Shown: piece after piece, positions 46,181 through 58,359 of the stretch
How positions within the stretch are numbered: the stretch's first letter is position 1
How the letters are laid out: every line of letters starts with the position of its first letter
Assembly: GCA_023548195.1 (NCBI GenBank)
Contig: JAJHZJ010000311.1
Location: 5,406,687 to 5,470,686 of the forward strand
Length of the DNA: 64,000 nt
DNA from: Bettongia penicillata ogilbyi
Taxonomy: Eukaryota > Chordata > Mammalia > Diprotodontia > Potoroidae
Direction: 5' to 3'
Notes under the pieces: generated by a model
Seen by the model: only the letters and a program-made list of their open reading frames with translations
What the model was told of the DNA's origin: nothing
Database searches by the model: none
Made by a program: the position numbers and the translations under genes

Positions 46181-46689
46181 TACTTTTTTATAGCTCAGAT
46201 GAATGTGACTCTAACTGATTAATAATACCAAATTATAACAATATAGACTTCACTGGCCTAGCCCATAACAATGAGAATTGGAACTGAACTCTGGCTATAG
46301 AGGTCTTCCTTCTGCATCAATGCCAAAGGCCAGCAAATCTACTTGGTTCTGTGAGGTGCAGGGAACGGGGAGGGGTCAGTGTGTGGGAAGTCACTTTTAT
46401 CACTGAGTCCAGAACTGCTTTTTTTTTTTGTGGGGGGAGGCCTTTCTTTCCTCATTGACTTTTCTTCTACTTGAGACACACATTCTCTTTCCCCCACTCC
46501 TACATGAGTTCCTGTGATGTTAAATAATAAATGAGGTGACTGTGTCTATCCTACTGTGTTAGGAATTTTAAGAATACTAGAGGATGGAGCCTTGAATAAT
46601 TGTTCTGTTGCCACCTCTAACCTGTGTGCTCTTAATGATACTTAATCACTTAATCTCTCAGTCTTTACTTTATCATCTGTTAAATGACC

Positions 46690-47157
46690 AACAGTCGCAT
46701 AATCAGAGAGTTAAGAACTGGAACGAACCTTGGAGTTCACTTAGACCAACCTTTACATTTTACAGAAGAGGAAACTGAATCACAGAGAAAATTAAGTCAC
46801 TTGTCCAAAGTCACATAGGTAATAAATGGTGGGGGTAGGAGTTTTAATCTCCATCTTTTGACTCTAAATCTACTGCTCTTGGAGTCAGGAAGAACTGAGG
46901 TAAAATCTAACATCTGATACTAGCTGTGTGATCTTGGGCAAGTCACTGTACTGCTATCTTCCTGTTTCCTCATCTGTAACATGGGAATGATAATAGTATA
47001 CCTCTCAGGGTTGTTAGGGTGATAAAATGAGATAATATTGGTAGAGTTCTTTGTAATTCTTAAAGCACTACATAAATGTTGCTCCTCCTCCCTTCTTCCT
47101 TCTTCCTCCTCCTCCTCCTCCTCCTCCTCCTCCTCCTTATTCTTCTCCTCATACTGA
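46690..47157. mobile_element. MIR (minus), CORE-SINE (plus) and (CTC)n microsatellite
   Basis: The minus copy (46690-46865) has TTACATTTTACAGAAGAGG. The plus copy (46870-47085) has TGGAGTCAGGAAGAACTGAG and ATCTTGGGCAAGTCACTG. Its 3' end runs into a CTC/CTT repeat of about 75 bp. Confidence 0.7.
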
Positions 47158-47549
47158 CTCTAACCAAAGTCTTATTCTGATGCCTCATCATGATTTGAAG
47201 GTGACCCTTTGTTCTTGATGATTTTATGGAATGCCAGCTCTGGTAAGTCCTATCAAACTAGAAAGACTGAATGATGGCCTCTATTCAAAGAGGCTCATCA
47301 GCAATGGCTTGGCCACTAGTTGAATAATATTTTTTGGCCACAGAAACTCATGAAGACGGACCATGAAGATCTGGAGAGGTTGTGATACTTCCATGAAATG
47401 CTAAAATTAGGAACCCTGGAAGTAGTGAAATAAAGGAGAGGTCTGGACAAGTGTCCAGCTCTAATATTCCATTCCATTGTATCCCACTCTACTCTATCAC
47501 TAACCTTCCAGTCCCATCCTATCCTACCCTATCCTATTTCATAGAAAAA

Positions 47550-48290
47550 TTATAGAATAATTAGTTGGAGGAAACTGGGATGTTTTGAATGGAAAAGAGA
47601 AGGACCAGGGGGAATAGTTTAGCTATCTTCAAGTATGTGAAGGACTTAGCTTTGGAAGAGGGATTAGATTTGTTCTGTTTGATCTCCTAAGGTTGTGGTT
47701 GTGATTTGTTCTTTATTCTCGAAGAGACTGTAACATCAGGAAGATGATGCCATGACGTTCAAGTGAGCTGGATTTAAGTGAGGGAGGGCTGTGCAAAGCA
47801 CCAGTCTTTGCCAGTGGCCAGATATAAATCAGAACAACTGGAGATGGCTCAGGATGCAGTGGGAGACTCTGGCCTTTTTAAGCTAAGGTCTTTCCAAGTT
47901 CTCACTTTGAGTGAGGCAATGCCCATTCCGTGGTTAGGACTGTTTAAGAAGTGAGTCAAGGGATAATAAAAAAATATCAGCCTGGAAGCAAAAGACCATC
48001 AGGGTTTTTCTTGTAGGGTAGATCCAGCAGCAATGGGTGAATGGCAAAGGAGACAAATTTGAACTTAAGGAAGGAAAGAATTCCTTACATTTAGAACTCT
48101 CCAAAAGTGAAATAGACTTATTTGGAAAGTGGGAAATGTTTTTCTCCTTGCAAATCTTCAAGCAGGAAATAGATGACTTACCTATCAGGTATGTTTCAGT
48201 AGAAATACTTTGGAGTACAAGATTGAGCTACATGGTTGTTGAGATTTCTTCCGACTCAAATTCAATGATTCTATGTTTCTCTTCTTATAT
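47550..48290 (+). mobile_element. L3/CR1 LINE 3' end (plus) split by a family X repeat
   Basis: GCTATCTTCAAGTATGTGAA and ATTAGATTTGTTCTGTTTG match the CR1-like 3' end. It is interrupted by a minus-strand family X copy (47693-47935) and resumes with TGAACTTAAGGAAGGAAAG and GATTTCTTCCGACTCAAATT. Confidence 0.6.
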
Positions 48291-48468
48291 CTTACAGGAA
48301 TTAATGCACTCATTTAAATTGGAGGACTAACTTCTGGCATCTGTCTTTATTTCCATGGTTATTATGGTTCGCTCTTACCAAAGTATTCAGTCTTCTCTCC
48401 TTTTCTTTGTAGCTTCTATTTCTTCTTTCTCTATCTTTTCATCTCTTTCTTCTTCTCTGCTTCTAGCT

Positions 48469-48671
48469 CAGAGGTGGGGAACCTTCAGCCTTGAGGCCAC
48501 ATGTGGCCTCTAGGTCCTCAAGGGCAGCCTTTGACCTGAATCCAAACTTCACAGAACAAATCCACTTACTAAAAGGATTTGTTCTGTAAAACTTGGACTC
48601 AAGTCAAAAGGCCACACCCAAGGACCTAGAGGGCCACATGTGTCCTTGAGGCCATGGGTCCCCCACCCCTA
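48469..48671. mobile_element. Palindromic hAT MITE (long hairpin)
   Basis: Two inverted arms of about 95 bp: CTTGAGGCCACATGTGGCC and CTCTAGGTCCTCAAGG on the left are matched in reverse by CCTAGAGGGCCACATGTG and CCTTGAGGCC on the right, with AGAACAAATCC meeting GGATTTGTTCT at the centre. Related copies are at 55061-55173 and 59613-59797. Confidence 0.8.
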
Positions 48672-49409
48672 CTGAAATGAAATCCATGTCCTTGCCTACA
48701 TGCCTGATCTAGGTTTTCTTGGCTGTAAATCTACTTGGCTGTCTCTGTAGAACACAGATGAGAAAGTTCCCTGCTCCTTCTTTCCCCACACTCTTTTTCT
48801 CCCCTAGACGCAGCTCCTCTTTCATGACTTCTCATTCTTCTCCTCCCCCTGTTCCCAGAGGATTCATGGGCACACACACATTTCATCAGAGACTCCCTGA
48901 GGTTAGGTTGCATCTCTGCCCACTTATTATTTTTGAAGGGAACTTTCTAGGGAGGACATCTAGCTTGTGGGCCTCAGGAATTCCTTCCTTCTGCCTTTTT
49001 CTCAATGAGAGCATTTACCGGAGTTTCTGTGATCAGGAAGGGGTTAGGCCTAACTCTGACACAGCTTTGGACTGTGAGGATCATCAAAAATCCTGGCTAC
49101 ATTCTTGGCACTGGGGTGAGAGGTAGTTGTGTCATACTGCCCTCCTGCCAACATTGGAGACTGGGGCAACCCACACAATATCCCCACTCCACCTAATCAA
49201 GTGTGATATGGTTTTCTAATCACTGTTGTGCTGATGCAACCTGTCTCAATGCCCTCATCTTGGGCACAACCCAAGTGTCTAAGAAGATAGAGCCGCCATT
49301 TTGTCCCTCCATTGAAGCCAAAGGGCCACCTTATTCTCAGCTATATTCAATCACCTTTACATAGGCACTTTCCTCTTATGGAGCCTCTCTTTGCTACCTA
49401 GGGATATAA
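48672..49409. other. Unique intergenic sequence
   Basis: No repeat or gene recognised. The plus-strand open frame at 48719-49126 has no family features or splice context that would support a gene. Confidence 0.4.
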
Positions 49410-49510
49410 GCACCCCAGGGGCAGACACTATCATTTTTCGTCAATTGCTAAGTACAGTACCTGGCACACAGTAGGCAACAAATGCTTGTTCATTTATTGA
49501 TTAATTAATA
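49410..49510 (+). mobile_element. L2 LINE 3' tail (plus)
   Basis: GTACAGTACCTGGCACACAG followed by ATGCTTGTTCATTTATTGAT. Confidence 0.65.
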
Positions 49511-49644
49511 GAAAGAGAAACGAAATCACTAGACTGTGATCACAGGCCTCTGCTCTCCCATAGGAAAGTACCGAGTACAGACTCCCCTATAAGCCCTTGG
49601 GCATACAAGTCCTAGGGAATCCAGTACTGAGGGATTAGGGGGTG

Positions 49645-49692
49645 AATGTGTGTGTGTGCATGCGTGTGAGTGTGTGTGTGTGTGTGTGTTTG
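49645..49692. repeat. (GT)n microsatellite
   Basis: A nearly pure GT run of about 45 bp with a few GC and GA interruptions. Confidence 0.95.
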
Positions 49693-49841
49693 AGAGTAGA
49701 GGGTTTTAGAATTTATAGCTTTGTTCCTGGTAATTTTAAGCAGATACTTGAGTCTTTGGAAAGGCCATGATATATAGCTCAAAGAGGGGAGACAAAATAC
49801 TCAACTGAAAGTGATAGACAATAGGCAATTTTACTTTCTAG

Positions 49842-50085
49842 CTTTTCTTCCTTCTTTCCTTCTTCCCTCTTTCCTTCCTTCCCTCCTTCCCTCCCTCCTT
49901 CCCTCCTTCCCTCCCTCCTTCCCTCCCTCCTTCCTCCCTTCTTCCTCCCTTCCCTCCCTCCCTCCCTCTCTCTTTCCCTCCCTCCTTTCTTCTCTTCTTC
50001 CTTCCTTCCTTCCTTCCCTCCTTCCTTCCCTCCTTCTTTTCTTCCTTCCCTCCTTTCTTCCTTCTTTTCTTTTTTTCTTTCTCCA
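49842..50085. repeat. (CTTC)n/(CCTT)n polypyrimidine tract, about 240 bp
   Basis: Almost uninterrupted C/T on the plus strand, built from TTCC, CCCTCC and CTTCC units. It produces long spurious frames on both strands. Such tracts can adopt triplex structures. Confidence 0.95.
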
Positions 50086-50412
50086 GTAAGCAAAGCATCC
50101 AGTTAGTCAGCCCAGCATGTATTGCTCCACCCTGAATAATTACTCCCTCCTTAGCCCCTCTGTATCATTTCTACGTTGGGATAATTAAGCTGAACGTGGG
50201 GCTGGTAAGGAGGCAGTATTGCCCCACCCCCTTGCACATCAGTAAGCCCCAAACTAGAAGAACTGGCTTTGACAGGGTCGAGAGACAAGAAGAGAAATCT
50301 GGAGAACCACAAAGCTGGGATACCGGAGATGGCAGTGGCAGTTCTCAGCATAGAATGTTCTCTGCATAGCCTCTAATCCATCCCTCCCAACAATAACAAC
50401 CACAACCACAAC

Positions 50413-50456
50413 AAAACACACACACGCACACACACACACCCCACACACACCCCACA
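50413..50456. repeat. (CA)n microsatellite
   Basis: An ACACAC run with GC and CC interruptions. Confidence 0.95.
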
Positions 50457-51179
50457 TGCTTTAGAGCTCTCGTGAGGTTAAGACAAAGTGTGTATAGAGT
50501 TAGTTGACTGTGCATAGAATCCATGGAAAGTTGGATGACATGTTCTCAGACATATGATTCAAGGGAAGGCAGTCTGGAGATGCCCCTAGTCAATGGCAAA
50601 ACTATAACTAGAGGGGCACAGCCAGGATTTCGTCTCAGGGCATCAATCTCTAGGGAACATGCTCCCTTGCTGCAGTCATCTTTGTTTCATGTTGGCCATC
50701 CCTGAGGGTCCCACCTCACTTGCTGATCCTGCCTGTATCCTTCACCTTTCCTAGCTTCCTCTTGGGACTTAGACATTTGGGATTTGTTAGCTTTGCCACA
50801 GGGGCTAGCAAAGCAAAGGCTGCCTTCTATCTCAGATCATCTGTACTGGACTAGGTAGATTGCCTCCTGTTCCTCTCTGTCTCTGATAAATTGACTTTAC
50901 TCTCGGTATCAGAATTCTGAATTATGTCTCTAGCCACTGGAATGTAAGAATGCAGTCTATAAGCAGAGGAATTCAGGAATCCGAGCTTACCAAAGACTCT
51001 GAAACCAAAAGTTAAGGGACTTCTCCAACGTCAGGTGATTTAAACGAATAAGTATATGCAGAAAGCCTCTTTCTGGCTACTTTTAAGAATTTAAGAAATG
51101 TCACATTGACTCAGATCTGTGTGCCATTCATTGGAGAGATATTTGAAGCAATTATCCTCCATTATAGTGGGTGCAATTG
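50457..51179. other. Unique intergenic sequence
   Basis: No gene or repeat recognised. Confidence 0.4.
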
Positions 51180-52135
51180 AGTCAATTAATTAAGTAATTA
51201 CTACATGTATCATACTAGGTGCCTGCCACTGTGCTAAATGATGAATGTCGGAAATCAAAAGAAGTGTATAAATCAACCCACAATTACTAACTGAGCACCT
51301 GCCTTATGTAAGACTTTATATTTGTTTATTCTACTTATACGAAACATTGTTCTAGGTATGGAGGAGTTAAAATTATAAATGAGAAGCTGTTCCTTCCCTC
51401 ATGGAACTCATAACCTAGTGTTATTATTGTTGAGAAGTTTCAATCAGGCCCAACTCTCCATGACCCCATTTGGGTTTTCTTGGCAAAAGCACTGGAGTCA
51501 TTTGCCATTTCCTTCTCTAGCTCACTTTACAGATGAGGAAACTGAGGCAAACAGAGTTAAGTGACTTACCTAGGGTCACATAGCTAGAAAGTGTCTTAAG
51601 CTGGATTTGACCTCACAAAGAGGAGTCTTCCTGACTTCAGACTCATCACTCTATCCACTGTGCCACCCAGTGACCTTCTGCAGCCTTGTAGGGAGAGACA
51701 AAAAATGTTTACTGATGGATCCTGATTTTATCCATGTGGGTTCTTCCATTGATTCACAGTGCAGTTCCTCCATTTCTTTTTATCCTGTGCAATTCTTATC
51801 TGATTCCCATTCCCCACCCCCAATACTCCATAAGTCCATCAAGGGGATCTATTAGGCATACTAGAGGCATATGTAAAGATAAATATAATAAAATTATAAT
51901 ATGAAAATAATTATGTAATATGATTATAAATATAACATATAACATGCTATATTAATAATATAGTATATTTTTATAATAGTATATGTTATTATATAATAAA
52001 ATATTATTATATATTATAATATTAAAATTTCCCTAAGAGATTATCAAGTGTTATGTGTCCATGTGAAGAAAGGCTTTGTAGAGGAGGCAGTATCTGAGCT
52101 GAGCCTTGAAGGAGGGATAGGATGTCAACAGACAG
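51180..52135 (-). mobile_element. L2 tails, full-length CORE-SINE and AT-rich tract
   Basis: Minus-strand L2 pieces (about 51180-51410 and 52040-52130) flank a minus-strand CORE-SINE (51425-51675, GACCCCATTTGGGTTTTCTT, GGGTCACATAGCTAGAAAGT, ending CTATCCACTGTGCCACCCAG) and an A/T tract at about 51880-52030. Confidence 0.7.
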
Positions 52136-52985
52136 AGATGGGTTAGTAGTGAGGACAAATCTGGTGAAGATGCTGGACCTTTCTTCTTTTCTTTCACTAC
52201 CTGACCATTATGGTGCATGGATTTCTCCAATTTTCTTGGTCTAGGAATAGACAAATACCTTTCTTCTTTTTAATTCAAATAAAATATGATGGACTTAAAT
52301 TGTTTTGGTTGAGAATCTAAAGGAAAATGCAACATAAACCACAGGAAGGCACAAAAAGCTTAACAGTGGCCACATTTGCACCAAGTTAGGGAGATTCTCT
52401 TGTTACAGCCACTAGGGAGCCATCTGATGTGAGCATCCCATGTCAGAGAATCTTACGCGGTACTCTGTTGTCAGAAAGTCAAGCCTTCCAGTCACTCTAC
52501 TGTGTCTGTTTTCGCCTCCAGTCAATCCCTTCCTGACCTGTTGGTTCTCTAATGAACTCTGTTATGGACTGCCCCTGAGTGAAAACTAGGCTTCATAACT
52601 TTCCCAGGCAAAATTCTGGGTCTTAATCGAACATTTTGTCAGTGTCCTCTAGTCTCAGTATAGGTTACTTCCCCTCCCTTTGGGTGGTGTCTATATACCA
52701 CAAATAATTTCCTAGTCATATACCTGGGAGATACTGTATCCCCTCTGACTCTGGTATTTTCCTCTTGGCTGCTACCTCCCCCCTTGAAGGGCCTAGAAAG
52801 TCCCCCAGGATCATTCATGGCTACATATGTAGAGGAAGATCTTATATAGGATATCTTTTTTTTAATGGTGCTTCTGCCAAAGGGTTTCTCTCATCCCTTA
52901 AACTATTTTCTTCTTCAATTTTCTTTTCCTTTTTTTGCTACTTTGTTTCTCTTGATCAAAGAAAATAGGAACTTGCTGCATGAAT
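52136..52985. other. Unique intergenic sequence
   Basis: No gene or repeat recognised. Confidence 0.4.
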
Positions 52986-53398
52986 AAGGTAAAAAGAATG
53001 CTGGATTTTCAGTCCAAGGACAAGATTTCAGATCCAAGATCCGATATTTAACAGAAAGTAAGTGTGCCTTGAGTGTGAGCTACTTTACTCAATCTTGGCT
53101 TAATCTGTAAAATGGGTTGGTTGGATTAGATGTTCCCTAAAATTCCCTTCAGGACAGCTAGATGGCACAGTGGATAGAGTGCCAGCCTTGGAGTCAGGGG
53201 GACCTGAGTTCAAATTTGACCTCAGATACTTGCTAGCTGTGTGACCCTGGGCAAGTCACTTAACTCTCTTTACCACAGTTTCCTTATCTGTGAAATGAGC
53301 TGGAGAAGGAAATGGCAAACCATTCTAGCAGCTTTGCCAAGAAGACCCCAAATGGAGTCACGGAGAGTTGGATATGACTGAAAGACTCAGCAACAAAA
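52986..53398 (+). mobile_element. Two plus-strand CORE-SINEs, the second young-looking
   Basis: The copy at 53153-53398 runs from GACAGCTAGATGGCACAGTG through CCTGAGTTCAAATTTGACC, TGACCCTGGGCAAGTCACTT and GAAGGAAATGGCAAACCATT to GACTCAGCAACAAAA. The flanks AAATTCCCTTC and AAAATCCCCTT suggest an imperfect target duplication. An older copy precedes it. Confidence 0.85.
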
Positions 53399-54189
53399 AT
53401 CCCCTTGTCCTATAAAGCACACGATCTATCTTCTAAAAGAGCCAGCCCATCCCTCCTTCCTAAGTTGGATGGCTTTCAGGGTGTGGTCTAGCCTGTCTGC
53501 CAAGTGATCTCCCAGGATACCTGTGGGTCCTGTTCTACTGCCCCATGCCACCCTCTCCTGGTTAGTGACTCAGTCAAGGTTTCACTTGGTTTTGTAGATA
53601 CTATGCTGGCCTACTCTCTGACAGGCAGCTCGTGGCTGAAGTGCTTTAGGTCTTCCCAGCTCTGCTGACTGTAGCCATACTGTCTAGTCTGAGTAAGACT
53701 CCTGTTCATTCTGCTCCTTCAGTACCTCTTTTGTCTGCTAGACCTTCGCCCCTACTGTGTTAACACTGAGCATGGATGGTTTGTTCTTTCATCTCAGAGT
53801 CGGTTATGCCTGGAACATGTCTGAAACATTTTGGGGTTCCAAGGTTGCCTCTGTGAGCTTTTCTCATTTCTTCGTGGAATTAAAAAGTTTGATAACCTAA
53901 AATGAACTTAACTTCCTGAAATTTTTGTACTTATTTTATCTTATATTGCTTCATATTTTGATTCCTCAGGAAAACTTAAAATAACAACAAAGTTTCTCAT
54001 TTGAATGAAAGGGGGAAAAATAGAGCTTTAACTAGGGTGGGACAATTGAGGCTTTGTCTGGGGATGCTAAAATTCATAGGATACTTGTAGCACTTGTATT
54101 TCTTCAGTAGGCAGAAACAATTGAACTGATCAATTAGTAAGAATAATTATTTAATATATCTCTTCTTTGGGGTCATGCTTGCTTGTAAT
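53399..54189. other. Unique intergenic sequence
   Basis: No gene or repeat recognised. Confidence 0.4.
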
Positions 54190-54600
54190 TCTGCTGCATT
54201 TCCTTTTGATTTCTGTGGCTGTTCTTTCCATTTCCATTGTCATTTTATATGTTTTTAGTTTTGCTCTGTATCAGATTGTATAAATTTTCCATGCTTCTCT
54301 ATATTCATCATATTTGCTGTTTCTTACAGCCAGTGATATTCCATTCCATATCCAGTCACTATTTGATTAGCCATTCCCCAAATCAGTGGGCATCTCTTTT
54401 GTTTCTAGTTCATTTATTTTGGTCTACATGGGGGCTTTCTTCTTATTTCTGACTTTTTTGGTGTATATGCCTAGTCATGCTTCGATCATTTGGTATGGGC
54501 ACACCCCCGTTCCTTTCCAGAGGTGAGAAGTTCACAGATTGCAAATATTTTCAGCTTTGGGGGGCACATTGATTTGCTTTGCTGATTTCCCCCCTCTTCT
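54190..54600 (-). mobile_element. L1 LINE 3' fragment (minus), diverged
   Basis: GATATTCCATTCCATATCCA, ATTAGCCATTCCCCAAATCA and GGGCATCTCTTTTGTTTCTA parallel the L1 text at 27560-27660. Confidence 0.65.
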
Positions 54601-55060
54601 TCCTCTTTTTTTTCTTAAAAATGTTTATTTTATGGAATGACTCTATGGGGAAAGGAAAGGAGAAGGTACATTGAAAGAAGTTTTGGTGATATAAAAATAA
54701 AAAAAATAACAATAACATTTTTAAAAGTTCCTTCCCTGGCTCTGCTTCTTCTCTTGGACGTGATCTCCCCAGCAATGGCTCCTTGGAGTCTTGTGATTTC
54801 TGCCTCTGTATTCCAAAATCTATCTTGGGAGTATTGCCCCCACCACCAGCTCTTTCATACTACTTACCCTGGGAGACAGAATTGCCAATTATAGCTAATA
54901 TTTGTTCCCAAATAGGCCAACAGAGTTGGGATGGGATAGGGTGAGATCCAGGTACCCTGGATTCCAGGCTGGTAGTTGTGGCAGGGGAAATGGAAGAGGT
55001 AGTAAAAATGGAAGAAGATTTGAAATGTGGTTCTGTTGGAAAGTAAGGAAACCTTTAGAG

Positions 55061-55173
55061 CATGGGTGGGGAACCTACTGCCTTGAGGCCACGTGTTACC
55101 TTCTAGGTCCTCAAAGGCTTGGTGGGCAGGTAGGGATATATGTGGCCTCAGGGCCACAGGTTCCCCAGCCCTG
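55061..55173. mobile_element. hAT MITE, internally deleted, with perfect 8-bp target duplication
   Basis: Ends CATGGGTGGGGAACC and GGTTCCCCAGCCCTG are inverted copies. The 8 bases CTTTAGAG flank it on both sides (55053-55060 and 55174-55181), the target length of hAT transposons. The central part of the longer family members is missing. Confidence 0.88.
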
Positions 55174-55539
55174 CTTTAGAGAAAGGGATCAAGAATTTAG
55201 TTGGGAGTTCTTTTTTCGTCTACAGCTTTTTTTCAGAGAGTGAAGACAGATTTTAAGAAACAAAATACAATTCTGCCATAATAGAATAAGAGGTGACTCT
55301 GTGAAACTTGAAAAGGGTATGGTTTGAAAGAAATAATTAAAATACTGCTAAGCAACATTTGTTGTATATTTGAACCATTGATATAGTGGGATCTGACACA
55401 AGCTGAAAAGTATAAATAGCTTCAAGGAAGTGTGTAACTTACTTTGGGGGTGATATCAGTGTAACTGGCAGTTGAGAGTAGTTAGAGGTGTTTGGGATGT
55501 ATCTGTAAGCTCTTGAGGCAGGTGAGTGCTAAACTGAGC

Positions 55540-55905
55540 TAAGTCAAGAGAGGAGGGCCCTAGTCCAGACACTTGCCATTAACGAGGGGTGTGAACTTTT
55601 AACAAGTCACTTAACTTAGCTGGATCTCAGTTTACTCATCCTAGAAAATAGGAATAATAATACCTTCTAGGCCTAACTTCGTAGCTGTGAGGATCAAATA
55701 AGTCAATGGATGTGAAAATGTCTTGAAAAAAAATGTTTTTCAAGTATAAGGTATAATTTCTATGAAGAATAACCATGCTTCACTAACCTTCCTGCATGAC
55801 CTTGGACAAGTCACTTAACTTCATCAGATCTATTTCCTTATTGTAAAATGAGATGCTTTTTAAGATTCCTCCCAGCTCTAAGATTCCATGAATCTATAAT
55901 TTTGT
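55540..55905 (+). mobile_element. Two diverged CORE-SINEs (plus)
   Basis: The first (about 55540-55730) has AACAAGTCACTTAACTTAGC and ATAGGAATAATAATACC. The second (about 55780-55905) has CTTGGACAAGTCACTTAACT and CCTCCCAGCTCTAAGATTCC. Confidence 0.65.
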
Positions 55906-57144
55906 GCTCTGCTAGTATAGAATTGGCCTCCAGGCTTGCATGAAGTGTCTCTACTATATCCCCAAAAGATTCTTATCTTCTTATTCTTAATTCAAATTTT
56001 ATCTCCTAGTTTGTCTCGTCTAGTCTTTTCCTTCTGTCCTTGAATGTAGGTGCAACCACCCACAACTCTAGTGCCCACTCCTGTGCTTTTTCTAAAGTGA
56101 TGCCACAGTGGCTGCCCTGTCAATTTCAGGCAGCCAGATTGTCTCATTCTCATCATTCAATGATGGGAAGAGTATATTAAGTATAGCAATAAATAGCTTC
56201 AATAATAGCATTAATAAGCTGTTAAATAATGACAATAAAATGGTTTCATCCTTTAAGGGAAGATTGGTGACTATTAACTGAAAGCTCTCTTTTCTCACCT
56301 TCTCCTTATTTCACGTCACTCAGACCTCTTCCCGCAAGAACTCCTCCTTTACTGTTGTTTCACAAGAATACTTGCCAAGAAAGTCCTTTCTACATGAACC
56401 CTTGATCTCATCCCTTCTCATTGCCTCCAGCGCGTCTCCCTATCATCCTGAGTGTAATCTTCAACCTCTTCGCATCCGCCAGCCTCTTCCTTGCTGACTA
56501 CAAATATACTTCTATCTCCTCATTCTCAGGGAAAAAAATCCTTTCTTGATCTGACCATTCCCAATGGCTATCATCTTCTATATCTCTTCCTCCTCTTGGC
56601 TATACTAGAGAAAACTATTTACACTAGGTACCCCTTGTCTTCTGACCTCATCCTTGAACTAAAACTTCTTTCTCCAGAGTTACCAATGATATCTCTATTG
56701 CTAAATCTAATGGTCTTTTCCCTTTGTCCTCTTCTGTTTTTCGTCTCTCTACTATCTTGCTCTGTGATCTCATTAACTCCCACAAATCCAACTACCATCT
56801 CCGTTTAGATGATTCCTAGATGTATCTCTCTCCTGAGTTCCAGATCCACATCACTGACTGCCTATTAGACAGGTATCTCAAACTCAACATGTCCAAATTA
56901 GAACTCCCTATTCCCTCCCCACCCCCAACTCTCTTCTATCTCCACCTTCCTTATTACTGTAGAGAATACCACCATCCTTCAAGTCACCCAGACTCACAAC
57001 CGAAGTGTGATCCTTGGTTCCTGACTCTCACCCCACAAATTCAGTCAGTTGTTCAATCTTCACCATTATAACAGCTCTCCTATATGTCCTCCTCTCTCAA
57101 ACAGCCACTGCGCTCATTAGTGGCCCTTATTGGGCACCTAGTCA

Positions 57145-57405
57145 GCACTTTTTAAACCATGGGTCTTGACCCCATATGGGGTCTCAGAAAATTTGGCAAC
57201 AGTAAAAGGTTTCTGAACACTCAACAAAGATGACTTAACAATCAAACATGTAATGAATCTGAGGTGTTTCTGGCAGCACTTGCCTATGTTGTATGGTGCA
57301 AGTTCATTGTGGCTTTGGTTCTGAACACAAAGCATGAGCACTTTACAGTATGTATGCCTTCAGGTTAGGCAATGCCAACTCAAGGAAAAGTTTAAGAAGC
57401 CCTGA
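57145..57405. mobile_element. hAT-type element inserted in L2
   Basis: Begins CAGCACTTTTTAAACCATGG and ends TTAAGAAGCCCTG, an imperfect inverted end. Internal GACCCCATATGGGGTCTC and AAATTTGGCAACAGTAAAAG are typical of a widespread mammalian hAT family. No clear target duplication was found. Confidence 0.65.
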
Positions 57406-57857
57406 TATAGACTAGTATAATAACTTTCTAATAGATCTCTAGGTCTCTCCTCACTTTGGGCTCTCCTCCACTTAGCTGACAAAATGATTTTGGTAAAGCA
57501 CAGGTCTGCTCACATTGTCTGAATAATAAAGCTCCAGCGGCTATATATTGCCACAGCATCAAAGACAAAGTCTTCGATTTGGTTTTCCCTCCCTACATTT
57601 CTAGACTTCTTATAACCAACTCCCCTCCATGTACTCTAAGATCCACCTGGCCCCCTAGTCTTTTTTCACATAGTGTTCCATCTCTTGATTCCAGAAATTT
57701 TTACTGTTACTCCCTAGAATGCTCTCTTCTCCTCCACTTCCTAGCTTCCTTCGAGACTTAGTTCAAATCTCATCTTCTCCAGGAAGCCTTTCCCATTCCT
57801 TTCCTACCCCTATTTCTCTTGAGGCTGTTGTCTCCCTCATTTCTTATTTGGCCTTAA

Positions 57858-58112
57858 TCACTGAGTAGGGTTTGCCCCAGTTAAACTGAGACCTGCTAAA
57901 GACTGTAGCTTAAAAAAACCAAGGTCTCCCACAATACCCAGGGCCATCTCCAGTTCTCCTGATCTAGATCCACTAGACTCAGATGAAGGAAAAAGTGAGG
58001 CTGGTGACTTTGCATGGCCCTACCTCACTTAAATCCAACTGACTTGCATGTCCTGGTATCACCGCCTTGATGCCACAGTCCTCTTTGAGAACAAAGAACA
58101 AGCAACAATAAC
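57858..58112 (+). mobile_element. Family X interspersed repeat (plus)
   Basis: AAACTGAGACCTGCTAAAG, CCTACCTCACTTAAATCCAA and GAACAAAGAACAAGCAACAA match 243-497 from end to end. Confidence 0.6.
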
Positions 58113-58359
58113 AACCTCTTGAGATTATCTTATATTTACCATATGTGTATGCATGTGTATGTGTAAGTAGAGGGGGAGAATATAGTTATTTGCGTATTGT
58201 CTCCCCCGTTAGAATGTGAGTTCCTTGAGAACAGAATGATGTCTTTGCTTTTTTTTGTATCCCCAGAGTTAGGCTCATAAGAAACACTTAATAAATGCTT
58301 GTTGGCTGACCAGCTGACCAATGGGCACTGAGGAGGGTTAAGAGAAGGTGGGTCAGCTA

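Larger units (their letters stand above)
56290..58315 (+). mobile_element. L2 LINE (plus), interrupted by two younger insertions
   Basis: L2 ORF2-derived text runs from about 56290 (GAACTCCTCCTTTACTG) through TCTCAAACTCAACATGTCC and GGTAAAGCACAGGTCTGC to TTCAAATCTCATCTTCTCC, then the tail TTAATAAATGCTTGTTGGC at 58290. A hAT element sits at 57145-57405 and a family X repeat at 57858-58112. All frames are broken. Confidence 0.7.

Noticed and set aside
47083..47157. CRISPR-like short repeats
   Set aside because: Simple trinucleotide repeats without spacers, in animal DNA.
49779..50098. Lys/Glu/Arg-rich minus-strand and Ser/Pro/Leu-rich plus-strand proteins
   Set aside because: Both are translations of the polypyrimidine microsatellite.
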